64,000 bases of DNA from JAGHKQ01 sp041920565. Lineage in GTDB: Bacteria; Bacillota; Bacilli; Bacillales; Bacillaceae_G. The position numbers and the translations under genes were made by a program. The notes under the pieces are model-generated. The model saw only the letters and a program-made list of their open reading frames with translations. It had not been told where the DNA came from and ran no database searches. Shown here piece after piece: positions 36,966 to 45,747 of the stretch (position 1 is the first letter of the stretch; every line of letters starts with the position of its first letter). The stretch covers positions 1 through 64,000 of the forward strand of contig JBHGXS010000068.1 in NCBI GenBank assembly GCA_041920565.1, given 5' to 3'.

Positions 36966-37448
36966 ATGAAAAAGCAACAAATTTTCTTTGGCACAGTTTT
37001 ACTTGGTTTTGGTTTGTACTTTATACTGCGCGACTGGAATATTGTATTGTTTCGAACAATGTATGATTGGCCCACTGTTGCGTGCATAATCGGCATTGCT
37101 TTTCTCTTCCAAGCTTTTGCTTCACAAGATTATGTATACATACTGCCAGGAGGACTGCTTGTCGGACTTGGCATCCACTTTCACAGCATTGCCTATTTTC
37201 CGTTTTGGCCTTCGCACTGGTCTATCATTCTTTTCATCGTCGGTATTGTACTGCTTATTTACAGCTACAAAACAAAAACAGAACCATTTACTTCCAGCTT
37301 AATCATTTTGCTTTCTTTAGTATTTATCTTTGAGCAAAAAATTATGAATTGGGTTTCTTCTGTTGGAGGAGATTTTGCGGCAGTCAGCAAGTACTGGCCG
37401 TTTTTCCTGGCTGTTATCGGCGCCTATCTTATCATTCGAAAAAAATAA
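36966..37448 (+). CDS. LiaF/DUF5668-like small membrane protein at the ysxD position
   Basis: ATG at 36966 (MKKQQIFFGTVLLGFGLYFILRDWNIVLFRTMYDWPTVACIIG) follows AAGAGGT. The 160-residue protein has five or six short hydrophobic segments (e.g. WSIILFIVGIVLLIYSY, SLIILLSLVFIFEQ, YWPFFLAVIGAYLIIR), the pattern of LiaI/LiaF N-terminal membrane domains. Function is unknown. It stands alone on the plus strand between hemA and ysxC, where B. subtilis has ysxD; orthology is inferred from position only. Confidence 0.8.
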   Translation: MKKQQIFFGTVLLGFGLYFILRDWNIVLFRTMYDWPTVACIIGIAFLFQAFASQDYVYILPGGLLVGLGIHFHSIAYFPFWPSHWSIILFIVGIVLLIYSYKTKTEPFTSSLIILLSLVFIFEQKIMNWVSSVGGDFAAVSKYWPFFLAVIGAYLIIRKK

Positions 37449-37480
37449 AACGCGCGACCAACCGGTCGCGCGTTTTATTT
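37443..37480. terminator. Bidirectional terminator, 17-bp perfect stem
   Basis: AAATAAAACGCGCGACC (37443-37459) pairs perfectly with 37464-37480 around a four-base loop; A-rich and T-rich ends serve both the plus-strand membrane gene and ysxC. Confidence 0.9.
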
Positions 37481-37485
37481 AGCGC

Positions 37486-38085
37486 CTATGAACTCTGTTC
37501 TTGTCCAATATGATGCCAAATAGCTTTCCACGCTTCGTCTTTTCCTAATCCTGTTTCCGAAGAAAACAGGATTACGGTATCTTCTTTTTCGACATCAAGC
37601 GTTTCTTTTACTACTTTTAAGTGCTTTTGCCATTTTCCTTTCGGGATTTTATCCGCCTTCGTCGCTACAACAATAACCGGGATTTCATAATGCTTTAAAA
37701 AATCGTACATCATGACGTCATCGCTTGTCGGCGGATGGCGTAAGTCAACGAGGAGAACTGCCGCTTTGAGCTGCTCTCTCGTTGTGAAATACGTTTCAAT
37801 CATCTTGCCCCATGCTTCTCTTTCCTTTTTAGATACTCTGGCGTATCCGTAGCCGGGAACATCCACAAAATGCAGCTCATCGTTAATGATAAAGAAGTTC
37901 AGCGTTTGTGTTTTTCCCGGTTTTGAAGACGTACGGGCCAAGCTTTTTCGATTTAACATTTTGTTGATAAAAGAAGATTTCCCCACGTTGGAACGGCCGG
38001 CCAATGCGATTTCCGGCAAGTCCCCTTCAGGATATTGCGCCGGTTTAACGGCGCTGATTACAATTTCTGCTTTTGTTACGTTCAT
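37486..38085 (-). CDS. ysxC: GTP-binding protein YsxC/EngB, 50S assembly factor
   Basis: The 199-residue TRAFAC GTPase acts late in 50S subunit assembly. G1 GRSNVGKSSFIN, G3 DVPGYGYARV, G4 TKADK and a final LFSSETGLGKDE are visible. Its start overlaps the lonA stop by 4 bp, so the two are co-translated. Confidence 0.97.
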   Translation of the reverse strand: MNVTKAEIVISAVKPAQYPEGDLPEIALAGRSNVGKSSFINKMLNRKSLARTSSKPGKTQTLNFFIINDELHFVDVPGYGYARVSKKEREAWGKMIETYFTTREQLKAAVLLVDLRHPPTSDDVMMYDFLKHYEIPVIVVATKADKIPKGKWQKHLKVVKETLDVEKEDTVILFSSETGLGKDEAWKAIWHHIGQEQSS

Positions 38086-40403
38086 TGTTTCACTCCTACT
38101 AACGCATGCTCCAATACCTCATCAAGATGAGATACCGGAACAAAGGTAAGCTGCTCTCGCACACTTTCTGGAATATCATCTAAATCTTTGACATTCTCAG
38201 ATGGTATAATAACCTTCTTCAGTCCTGCACGATGCGCGCTTAATGATTTTTCCTTCAATCCGCCAATCGGAAGTACACGGCCTCTTAACGTAATCTCACC
38301 GGTCATGCCTACATCTTTGCTTACCGGCTTGCCCGTCAATGCGGATATAAGAGCGGTTGCCATTGTAATGCCGGCTGATGGACCGTCCTTCGGCACTGCT
38401 CCTTCCGGCACATGGATATGAATATCGTTCTTTTCATAGAAATCCGGATCGATATGCAATTCTTCCGCCCGAGAGCGGATATAGCTAAAAGCAGCTTGAG
38501 CAGATTCTTTCATTACATCGCCAAGCTTTCCTGTCAAAATTAATTTCCCTTTGCCCGGATAGAGAGACACTTCGATGGAGAGCGTATCACCGCCTACCGT
38601 CGTGTAAGCTAACCCGGTCGCCACTCCCACTTGGTCTTGGCGTTCTGCCTGCCCGTAACGGAACTGTTTCTTTCCTAAAAACTCTTCTAAGTTTTTCTCT
38701 GTCACAACAATGCGCTTTCGCTCTTCAGTCACAAGAATGCGCGCCGCTTTTCGGCAAATGGCTGCCAACTGCCGCTCCAACGTACGAACTCCGGCTTCAC
38801 GAGTATAATAACGAATGATTTGTAAAAGAGCGTCATCGCGTACTTGCAGCTTTCCTTTTTTCAAGCCATGCTCTCCCAATTGCTTCGGAAGCAAATGGTC
38901 TCTTGCGATATGTACCTTTTCTACTTCTGTGTATCCGGCAATCGAAATGACTTCCATACGGTCCAAAAGCGGAGCCGGAATCGTAGATAAGTTGTTCGCT
39001 GTCGCAATGAACATCACTTTAGATAAATTATACGGTTCTTCAATATAGTGATCACTGAAATTATGATTTTGCTCCGGGTCTAATACTTCCAATAACGCTG
39101 CAGAAGGGTCGCCGCGGAAGTCGCTGGACATTTTATCGATTTCATCCAATAAGAAAACCGGATTGATTGTTTTTGCTTTTTTCATTCCTTGAATAATGCG
39201 TCCCGGCATCGCACCGACATACGTTCTGCGGTGACCGCGAATTTCTGATTCATCACGTACGCCGCCCAATGAAATGCGGACAAAGTTGCGATTCAACGAC
39301 TTGGCAATAGAACGGGCCAATGACGTTTTTCCGACTCCTGGAGGTCCCGCCAAGCAAAGAATCGGTCCCTTTAATGAATTTGTCAGCTTTTGTACGGCTA
39401 AATATTCTAATACTCGTTCTTTTACTTTTTCTAATCCAAAGTGGTCTTCATTTAAAATTTTCTCTGCTCTGTGGATGTCTAAAATATCTTCTGTTGCTTC
39501 CGTCCACGGCAAAGAAAGCAGCCAATCAATATAGTTGCGAATAACCCCGCTCTCCGCAGAACTTGCAGGCAGCTTTTCATAGCGGTCGAGTTCTCGCATA
39601 GCCGCCTCTTTCGTTTCTTCCGGCATGCCCGCATTTTCAATCTTTTCACGAAGCTCGTCCACTTCGCCGGTTTTTCCTTCTTTTTCACCCAGCTCTTTTT
39701 GAATGGCCTTCATTTGTTCGCGCAAAAAATATTCCTTTTGCGTACGTTCCATCGAGCGCTTCACACGCTGACCGATTTTCTTTTCCAGATTTAATAGCTC
39801 TTTTTCGTCTTGAATTAAGAAGATAAGCTTGTTTAGACGCTCTTTTACATCGATGATGGCTAAAATATCCTGCTTATCCTTTATTTTTAATGGAAGATGG
39901 GAGGCAATCAAATCAGCAAGCCGTCCCGGTTCTTCTATATCCATCACCGTTGCAAATGTTTCATCGGATACTTTTTTCGACAACTTGATATATTGTTCAA
40001 AATGTTCAATAAGTGCACGCATTAATGCTTTTTCTTCTAAATCCGCTTCCTCTTTTTCCTCCAGGATGCGAATTTCTGCATTTATTACGTCGTCTTCTTC
40101 AATAAAGCGAAGCATTTCTGCTCTATGTAATCCTTCCACCAGCACGCGAATGGTACCGTTTGGCAGCTTCAGCATTTGCTTTACTTTCGCTAACGTACCG
40201 ATTTCATATAAATCATCCTGTGTCGGCTGGTCTAAGTTTACGTCTTTTTGTGTAACAAGAAAAATCAGATTGTCGTCCACCATGGCGTTTTCTAGTGCTT
40301 TAATGGATTTCTCACGTCCTACATCAAGATGCAGAACCATTGTTGGATACACTAAGATGCCTCTTAATGGCAGGAGGGGAACGATTCGTTCGTTCTTGTC
40401 CAT
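38082..40403 (-). CDS. lonA: ATP-dependent protease LonA
   Basis: LonA degrades misfolded and regulatory proteins in the cytoplasm. ATG at 40403 (MDKNERIVPLLPLRGILVYPTMVLHLDVGREKS) lines up with the family N-terminus and has GGAGGTG upstream; the frame extends 23 codons further. The 773 residues comprise the N-terminal LON domain (~1-205), coiled coil, AAA+ module (Walker A GPPGVGKTSLARS, Walker B VFLLDEIDKM) and protease domain with the Ser-Lys dyad in KDGPSAGITMATA and GGLKEKSLSAHRAG. Confidence 0.97.
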   Translation of the reverse strand: MDKNERIVPLLPLRGILVYPTMVLHLDVGREKSIKALENAMVDDNLIFLVTQKDVNLDQPTQDDLYEIGTLAKVKQMLKLPNGTIRVLVEGLHRAEMLRFIEEDDVINAEIRILEEKEEADLEEKALMRALIEHFEQYIKLSKKVSDETFATVMDIEEPGRLADLIASHLPLKIKDKQDILAIIDVKERLNKLIFLIQDEKELLNLEKKIGQRVKRSMERTQKEYFLREQMKAIQKELGEKEGKTGEVDELREKIENAGMPEETKEAAMRELDRYEKLPASSAESGVIRNYIDWLLSLPWTEATEDILDIHRAEKILNEDHFGLEKVKERVLEYLAVQKLTNSLKGPILCLAGPPGVGKTSLARSIAKSLNRNFVRISLGGVRDESEIRGHRRTYVGAMPGRIIQGMKKAKTINPVFLLDEIDKMSSDFRGDPSAALLEVLDPEQNHNFSDHYIEEPYNLSKVMFIATANNLSTIPAPLLDRMEVISIAGYTEVEKVHIARDHLLPKQLGEHGLKKGKLQVRDDALLQIIRYYTREAGVRTLERQLAAICRKAARILVTEERKRIVVTEKNLEEFLGKKQFRYGQAERQDQVGVATGLAYTTVGGDTLSIEVSLYPGKGKLILTGKLGDVMKESAQAAFSYIRSRAEELHIDPDFYEKNDIHIHVPEGAVPKDGPSAGITMATALISALTGKPVSKDVGMTGEITLRGRVLPIGGLKEKSLSAHRAGLKKVIIPSENVKDLDDIPESVREQLTFVPVSHLDEVLEHALVGVKQ

Positions 40404-40570
40404 CTGTAATAACACCTCCAATTGTAAATTCCCTATTAAAGTATTGTATATTACAACTGAACATTTATGCAATTATGGAGAGTGCACAAAGCATTCAATT
40501 TTACCAATTCATCCCGTTCTGGTTATCGTCAACATTCTTGCCATTCATAGTTCCTTCACTTTATGTAAAA

Positions 40571-40612
40571 TAAAAGGGACTTCGCTTAAGCAAAAAAACT
40601 TAAACGAAGTCG
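40571..40612 (-). terminator. Terminator after lonB
   Basis: GACTTCGTTTAAG / CTTAAGCGAAGTC stem on the minus strand with a T-rich loop and CCCTTTTATTTT after it, 7 bp beyond the lonB stop. Confidence 0.75.
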
Positions 40613-40618
40613 GCTTCA

Positions 40619-42301
40619 CTAAACAGATTGAACATCTCCATCTTCTAAATGCAATGCTTCCGATATAACATCCGCTTTCTCGTAAGAAGAAAACTCTTGG
40701 ATGAAGACGTTTGCAAACACTTCATGTAAATAAGAAACAGGAACAATCTTAATTCCTTCAATAGAATGAAGAATCGGCTGCATGTTTTCCGCAGGAATGA
40801 GCACTGTTGTAGCACCGGCAAGCTTGGCCGCTTTCACTTTAGCATATACTCCTCCGACAGGCTTTACAAATCCGTGTATGCTTACTTCTCCGGTCATGGC
40901 CACATCATGTTTGACCGGCATGCCATGGACTGCAGAATATATGCCGGTTGCAATGGCAATACCAGCAGACGGTCCGTCAACCGGGACACCGCCCGGAAAA
41001 TTAATGTGAATATCGTATCCTTCTGGAAGTAAACTGAGGGAGCGCAAAACAGTAATGACATTATCAACAGATCCTTTTGCCATGCTCTTGCGGCGGATGG
41101 ATTTAGATTGTGTTCCTATGCTTTCTTCTTCTACGATTCCCGTAATGGTGATCATTCCTTTTCCCTCAACAGGAATGGCAGTTACTTCGATTTCCAATAA
41201 AGCCCCAGCATTGGGACCGTATACAGCAAGACCATTCACGAGACCTACCTTCGGCTTTTCATGAATGCGCTTTTCATATTTCGGAGTCAGCTGACTGGAA
41301 TGGATGACCCACTCGATATCTTCTTCTCTTATGAATGTACGGTCTTCGTTTATTGCCATACCTGCGGCAATTTGAACAAGGTTAATGGCTTCACGCCCGT
41401 TTCTTGCGTATTGCCCAATCATAGCAACGCCGTTTTCACTTATTTTCAAATCTACTTTTTGTGCAGCATTTTTTGCAACCGCTTCAATTTCTTCAGTGCT
41501 TAGTTCACGGAAAAATATTTCTAAACAGCGGGAGCGAATAGCAGGCGGTATTTCTTCCGGAGAACGCGTTGTAGCGCCCACAAGACGAAAATCGGCAGGT
41601 AAGCCGTTTTGAAAAATATCATGAATGTATGTAGGAATAAGTGTATTTTCTTCGCTGTAATAGGCGCTTTCTAAAAACACTTTACGGTCTTCCAGTACTT
41701 TGAGCATTTTGTTCATTTGAATCGGATGTAATTCCCCGATTTCATCAATGAACAAAATTCCTCCGTGAGCATCCGTCACTGCGCCCTTTTTCGGTTGCGG
41801 GATCCCGGCTTGTCCCATAGCACCGGCACCTTGATAAATAGGATCATGCACTGAACCAATTAAAGGATCCGCGATTCCTCGCTCATCAAAACGGGCGGTT
41901 GTTGCATCCAGTTCGATAAAAACAGAGGAAACACGAAACGGTGATTTCGGATTCTTTTTCGCTTCTTCCAAAACTAATCGTGCTGCCGCTGTTTTTCCGA
42001 CTCCGGGCGGACCGTAAATAATAACATGCTGAGGGTTTGGACCGCATAGCGCTGCTTGCAATGATTTTATGCCGTCTTCTTGCCCTATAATATCCGCAAA
42101 AGTTGAGGGACGAACCCGCTCTGCCAATGGCTCCGTTAAGGAAATTGCTCTCATTTTGCGAAGCTGTTCCATTTCTTTTCGTGACTCTTTATCAATAGAA
42201 ACCTTTTGCGTGCGTTGATTTCGCAGCAAATGCCAGAAATATAATCCTACAATGACCCCAAATACTAACTGAACTAATAGAATGATGTTGGTCCAGCTCA
42301 T
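40619..42301 (-). CDS. lonB: Lon-like protease LonB (membrane-anchored)
   Basis: LonB is a second Lon protease; in B. subtilis it is made in the forespore under sigma-F. The 560-residue protein lacks the large LON N-terminal domain and starts with a membrane segment (IILLVQLVFGVIVGLYFW, 6-23). The AAA+ part has Walker A GPPGVGKTAAARL and Walker B GGILFIDEIGELH. The protease domain has DGPSAGIAIATG and GGVYAKVKAAKLAG (catalytic Ser and Lys). Confidence 0.95.
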   Translation of the reverse strand: MSWTNIILLVQLVFGVIVGLYFWHLLRNQRTQKVSIDKESRKEMEQLRKMRAISLTEPLAERVRPSTFADIIGQEDGIKSLQAALCGPNPQHVIIYGPPGVGKTAAARLVLEEAKKNPKSPFRVSSVFIELDATTARFDERGIADPLIGSVHDPIYQGAGAMGQAGIPQPKKGAVTDAHGGILFIDEIGELHPIQMNKMLKVLEDRKVFLESAYYSEENTLIPTYIHDIFQNGLPADFRLVGATTRSPEEIPPAIRSRCLEIFFRELSTEEIEAVAKNAAQKVDLKISENGVAMIGQYARNGREAINLVQIAAGMAINEDRTFIREEDIEWVIHSSQLTPKYEKRIHEKPKVGLVNGLAVYGPNAGALLEIEVTAIPVEGKGMITITGIVEEESIGTQSKSIRRKSMAKGSVDNVITVLRSLSLLPEGYDIHINFPGGVPVDGPSAGIAIATGIYSAVHGMPVKHDVAMTGEVSIHGFVKPVGGVYAKVKAAKLAGATTVLIPAENMQPILHSIEGIKIVPVSYLHEVFANVFIQEFSSYEKADVISEALHLEDGDVQSV

Positions 42302-42446
42302 AGTCTAACCTCCCAAACGCTTCGATGCTATTTTAGTTGTAGTATCTCCTAGGAGGAAAGGGACTAAACAATAATCGGGAAGAAATCTTGTTTCTGACAA
42401 ATAATACGAAACTTTCATGATTCAGTATATACATGGTTAAGCAAAA

Positions 42447-42480
42447 CTGAGCACGGGAAAAACCGTACTCAGTCTTTTTT
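42447..42480. terminator. Terminator-like hairpin between clpX and lonB
   Basis: CTGAGCACGG (42447-42456) pairs with CCGTACTCAG (42463-42472). On the plus strand TCTTTTTT follows directly; on the minus strand TTTTG. The plus-strand version is the stronger, though no plus-strand gene is visible upstream. Confidence 0.7.
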
Positions 42481-42640
42481 CGGTCGAGCTTCGCATGAAT
42501 GATACGAATATAATAAAAATTGCACCAAAACTATATAGAATTGCGCGAAATCCAAAATAATTGCACTAAACATAACTTTCTCTTCATCACAACGCCAAAC
42601 ACTGTGATGAGGAGAGAGTTATAAACTCCTCATTCTTCAA

Positions 42641-42673
42641 AACAAAAAAAGAAGCCATCGTTTGATGACTTCT
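42641..42673 (-). terminator. Terminator after clpX
   Basis: GAAGTCATC-aaac-GATGGCTTC hairpin followed on the minus strand by T7GTT, about 10 bp beyond the clpX stop. Confidence 0.85.
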
Positions 42674-42683
42674 TTATCTACTG

Positions 42684-43949
42684 TTACGCAGATGTCTTTG
42701 TATCATGATCCAGAACTGTTCCGTCATGGAGAACCAGCTTAGGAGGCGCTTTTTCTGTCACCGTTTCTGCAGAAATGATGCATTTCTCAATATCATCGCG
42801 GGACGGAAGCTCAAACATAACCTCAAGCATAATTCCTTCAATGATGGAACGTAATCCGCGGGCACCAGTTTTGCGCTCGATTGCTTTTTTCGCAATTTCG
42901 CGAAGCGCTTCTTCTTCAAATTCAAGCTCGACATCATCAAGCTCCAACAGCTTTTGATATTGTTTCACTAATGCGTTTTTCGGCTTCGTCAAAATTTCTA
43001 CCAACGCATCTTCATCAAGCGGTTCTAAATTTGCAATTACTGGAAGACGTCCAATAAACTCAGGAATTAAACCGAATCTCAATAAGTCTTCCGGCAATAC
43101 AGAAGAAAGAATTTTTTGCTCATCCACATGACCTTTCTTCGTCTCTGAACCGAATCCGATAACTTTCTTTCCTAAACGGCGTTTGATGATTTGCTCGATA
43201 CCGTCAAACGCACCGCCGCAGATGAACAAAATATTCGTCGTATCAATTTGGATAAATTCTTGATGTGGGTGTTTGCGTCCGCCTTGAGGAGGAACGCTTG
43301 CAACCGTACCTTCTAAAATTTTGAGAAGGGCCTGCTGCACTCCTTCACCGGATACATCACGAGTAATGGAAGGATTTTCGGACTTGCGAGCTACCTTATC
43401 AATCTCGTCTATGTATATAATTCCTTTTTCCGCTTTTTCTACGTCGTAATCCGCCGCTTGAATCAGCTTTAATAAAATGTTCTCTACATCTTCCCCAACG
43501 TATCCGGCTTCTGTCAGAGAAGTGGCATCCGCAATCGCAAAAGGAACGTTCAAAATGCGAGCCAATGTTTGAGCAAGCAATGTTTTTCCGCTTCCTGTCG
43601 GTCCGATTAAACAAATGTTGCTCTTAGAAAGCTCAACATCATCGATTTTGCTGTTGGAGTTAATGCGTTTGTAATGGTTATACACTGCAACTGCAAGAGC
43701 CTTTTTCGCTGCATCCTGTCCGATAACGTATTCATCCAAAATTTCGCGAATTTCCATCGGTTTCGGAACATCTTTGAATTCTACTTCATCGTCCTTTGCC
43801 AGCTCCTCTTGCACAATTTCTGTGCAAAGCTCGATACACTCATCACAAATGTATACGCCAGGTCCTGCTACAAGCTTTCGTACTTGCGTTTGTGTTTTGC
43901 CGCAAAACGAACACTTCAATTGCCCTTTTTCATCGTTAAATTTAAACAT
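42684..43949 (-). CDS. clpX: ClpX, unfoldase subunit of ClpXP
   Basis: ClpX recognises, unfolds and feeds substrates to ClpP. ATG at 43949 (MFKFNDEKGQLKCSFCGK) has AAGGGGTG eight bases upstream; a GTG three codons earlier overlaps it. The 421 residues contain the C4 zinc domain (CSFC...CDEC, ~13-38), Walker A GPTGSGKTLLAQTLA, Walker B IIYIDEIDKVA, the GYVGEDVE pore-1 loop and IGF loop LGKKVIGFGSE for ClpP docking. Confidence 0.98.
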   Translation of the reverse strand: MFKFNDEKGQLKCSFCGKTQTQVRKLVAGPGVYICDECIELCTEIVQEELAKDDEVEFKDVPKPMEIREILDEYVIGQDAAKKALAVAVYNHYKRINSNSKIDDVELSKSNICLIGPTGSGKTLLAQTLARILNVPFAIADATSLTEAGYVGEDVENILLKLIQAADYDVEKAEKGIIYIDEIDKVARKSENPSITRDVSGEGVQQALLKILEGTVASVPPQGGRKHPHQEFIQIDTTNILFICGGAFDGIEQIIKRRLGKKVIGFGSETKKGHVDEQKILSSVLPEDLLRFGLIPEFIGRLPVIANLEPLDEDALVEILTKPKNALVKQYQKLLELDDVELEFEEEALREIAKKAIERKTGARGLRSIIEGIMLEVMFELPSRDDIEKCIISAETVTEKAPPKLVLHDGTVLDHDTKTSA

Positions 43950-44273
43950 AAACTTCACACCCCTTAGAAAGTGCTGACACTATGAGTTTTTCGCAACCAA
44001 TTTATATGTAAATAATATTTACTGCTTATGTAAATAAATATTATGTCATTATGTTCCAAAGAATACAACTTATATGTTTGGATGAAGACATATTCATAAT
44101 TCTTTTAATTTTTAAAATATATATATTCTCTATTTTTTCTTCAGTACCTTCTGGAAATACAAAGAAATTGGTTACGCAAAACCGAAAAAATTTATACTTT
44201 GCGGTACAAAAAGCGGTTTTGATTGTATAAAACAAGGCACGATCAAGCATCGCGCCCTGTTTCTTTATTTCCA
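43950..44273. other. Intergenic region between tig and clpX
   Basis: 324 bp, AT-rich, without a convincing gene. It contains the tig terminator at its right end and should contain the clpX promoter; no clear -35/-10 pair or CtsR/CIRCE-type repeat was seen. Confidence 0.5.
44226..44260 (-). terminator. Terminator after tig
   Basis: ACAGGGCGCGAT-gcttg-ATCGTGCCTTGT, a 12-bp stem with G.U pairs, followed by TTTTATAC on the minus strand, 14 bp after the tig stop. Confidence 0.85.
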
Positions 44274-45560
44274 TTATGCAATAGCTTTGCTGTTTTCTAC
44301 AAGCAATTCAACCGCTTTGCGGATCTTGATGTCTTCTTTCACACCTTCAAGGCTGCCGATCATTTTCTTTAAGTTATCAGCAGGCATGTTATACATTTCA
44401 GCCATTTTTTCTACTTCCGCATCCACTTCAGCATCTGTAGCTTCGATGTTTTCAGCTGTGATAATCGCATCAAGAACAAGGTTTGTTTTCACGCGTTTTT
44501 GCGCATCTTCTTTCATTTGTCCTTTTAATGCAGCTTCGTCAGTGCCAGTGAATTGGTAGTAAAGCTCTAGGTTCATGCCTTGGTATTGAAGACGTTGTTC
44601 GAATTCTTTCACCATGCGGTCCAATTCAGTTTCGATCATTACCTCTGGAATTTCAACTTCAGCATTTTCAACAGCTTTTTCTACTAATGCATCGCGAAGG
44701 CTGCTTTCCGCTGCGTTTTTCTTGCGCTCTTCTAAATCTGCGCGCAATTTCGCTTTTAATTCGTCAAGAGTTTCTACTTCGTCGTTTACGTCCTTTGCAA
44801 ACTCATCATCTAAAGCAGGAAGCTCTTTCGCTTTAATTTCATGAACTTTCACTTTGAAAGTAGCAGGCTTTCCAGCAAGATCAGGAGCATGATACTCTTC
44901 CGGGAATGTTACTTCGATTTCTTTTTCTTCGCCAGCTTTTGCACCGACTAATTGATCTTCGAAGCCAGGGATGAATGTGCCGGAACCAATTGCTAAAGAG
45001 TAGTTTTCACCTTTTCCGCCTTCGAACGCCACGCCGTCAACGAAGCCTTCGAAGTCGATTACAACTGTATCTCCGTTTTCTACTGCTCCTTCTTCTTTCA
45101 CTACAAGTTCAGCATGACGCTCTTGCAATGCTTTTAACTCGTTTTCTACATCTTCATCAGTTACTGTTGTGTCCATTTTTTCAACTTCAAGACCTTTGTA
45201 CTCGCCTAATTTTACTTCAGGTTTTACAGTAACCTTCGCAGTGAAGATCAAGTTTTTGCCAGCTTCCATTTGCTCGATGTCGATTTCCGGACGATCTACA
45301 GGATAGATGCCAGTTTCTTCAACCGCTTTTGCATATGCTTCCGGTAAAATGATATCTAAAGCATCTTGGTACAATGCTTCAACGCCGAATCTCTTTTCGA
45401 AAAGAGGACGAGGTACCTTTCCTTTACGGAAACCAGGAATGCTAATTTGCTTTGAAACTTTTTGGAAAGCAGCGTCCAATCCTTTTTTTACTTCTTCAGC
45501 GTCAACCTCTACAGTTAAAACGCCAACGCTACCTTCTAACTTTTCCCATTTTGCAGCCAT
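44274..45560 (-). CDS. tig: Trigger factor
   Basis: This ribosome-associated chaperone folds nascent chains. The 428 residues contain the ribosome-binding signature SIPGFRKGKVPRPLFEKRFG (~40-60), a central FKBP-type prolyl isomerase domain (DTVVIDFEGFVDGVAFEGGKGENYSLAIGSGTFIPGFEDQL, ~160-240) and the helical C-terminal arms. Confidence 0.98.
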   Translation of the reverse strand: MAAKWEKLEGSVGVLTVEVDAEEVKKGLDAAFQKVSKQISIPGFRKGKVPRPLFEKRFGVEALYQDALDIILPEAYAKAVEETGIYPVDRPEIDIEQMEAGKNLIFTAKVTVKPEVKLGEYKGLEVEKMDTTVTDEDVENELKALQERHAELVVKEEGAVENGDTVVIDFEGFVDGVAFEGGKGENYSLAIGSGTFIPGFEDQLVGAKAGEEKEIEVTFPEEYHAPDLAGKPATFKVKVHEIKAKELPALDDEFAKDVNDEVETLDELKAKLRADLEERKKNAAESSLRDALVEKAVENAEVEIPEVMIETELDRMVKEFEQRLQYQGMNLELYYQFTGTDEAALKGQMKEDAQKRVKTNLVLDAIITAENIEATDAEVDAEVEKMAEMYNMPADNLKKMIGSLEGVKEDIKIRKAVELLVENSKAIA

Positions 45561-45699
45561 TTATTCTTTCCCTCCAACTATATTGATCAAATAGGTATGT
45601 TTGTCCGAGAATAAAGCGTGCAGCGACAGGACACTGCGCAGTTCTCCTATCACTGTAAGTATACATAAAAAGCATGATCACACCTTCTGCAACCCTTAC

Positions 45700-45727
45700 A
45701 TTATAACATAGAATGCTCTCGTTTCAA
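45700..45727 (-). promoter_or_regulatory. Sigma-A promoter of tig
   Basis: TTGAAA (45722-45727) and a perfect TATAAT (45700-45705) are 16 bp apart on the minus strand, about 140 bp upstream of tig. Confidence 0.7.
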
Positions 45728-45747
45728 CATACAAGCTGTCTTTTTCA

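Larger units (their letters stand above)
42302..42683. repeat. lonB-clpX intergenic region with three helically phased repeats
   Basis: This 382-bp gap has no gene. ATTGC(A/G)C-n-AAA occurs at 42519, 42540 and 42560 (spacing 21 and 20 bp, two DNA turns). A CATCACA...TGTGATG inverted repeat lies at about 42586-42610 and ATGAGGAG/CTCCTCAT at 42607-42633. Two terminator hairpins flank the repeats. I found no certain lonB promoter. Confidence 0.55.

Noticed and set aside
39829..40668. 279-codon plus-strand frame opposite lonA
   Set aside because: Serine/phenylalanine-rich antisense shadow of the well-conserved lonA.
44041..44274. 77-codon minus-strand frame after tig
   Set aside because: It begins inside the tig terminator and continues through AT-rich sequence with no ribosome site or recognisable product.
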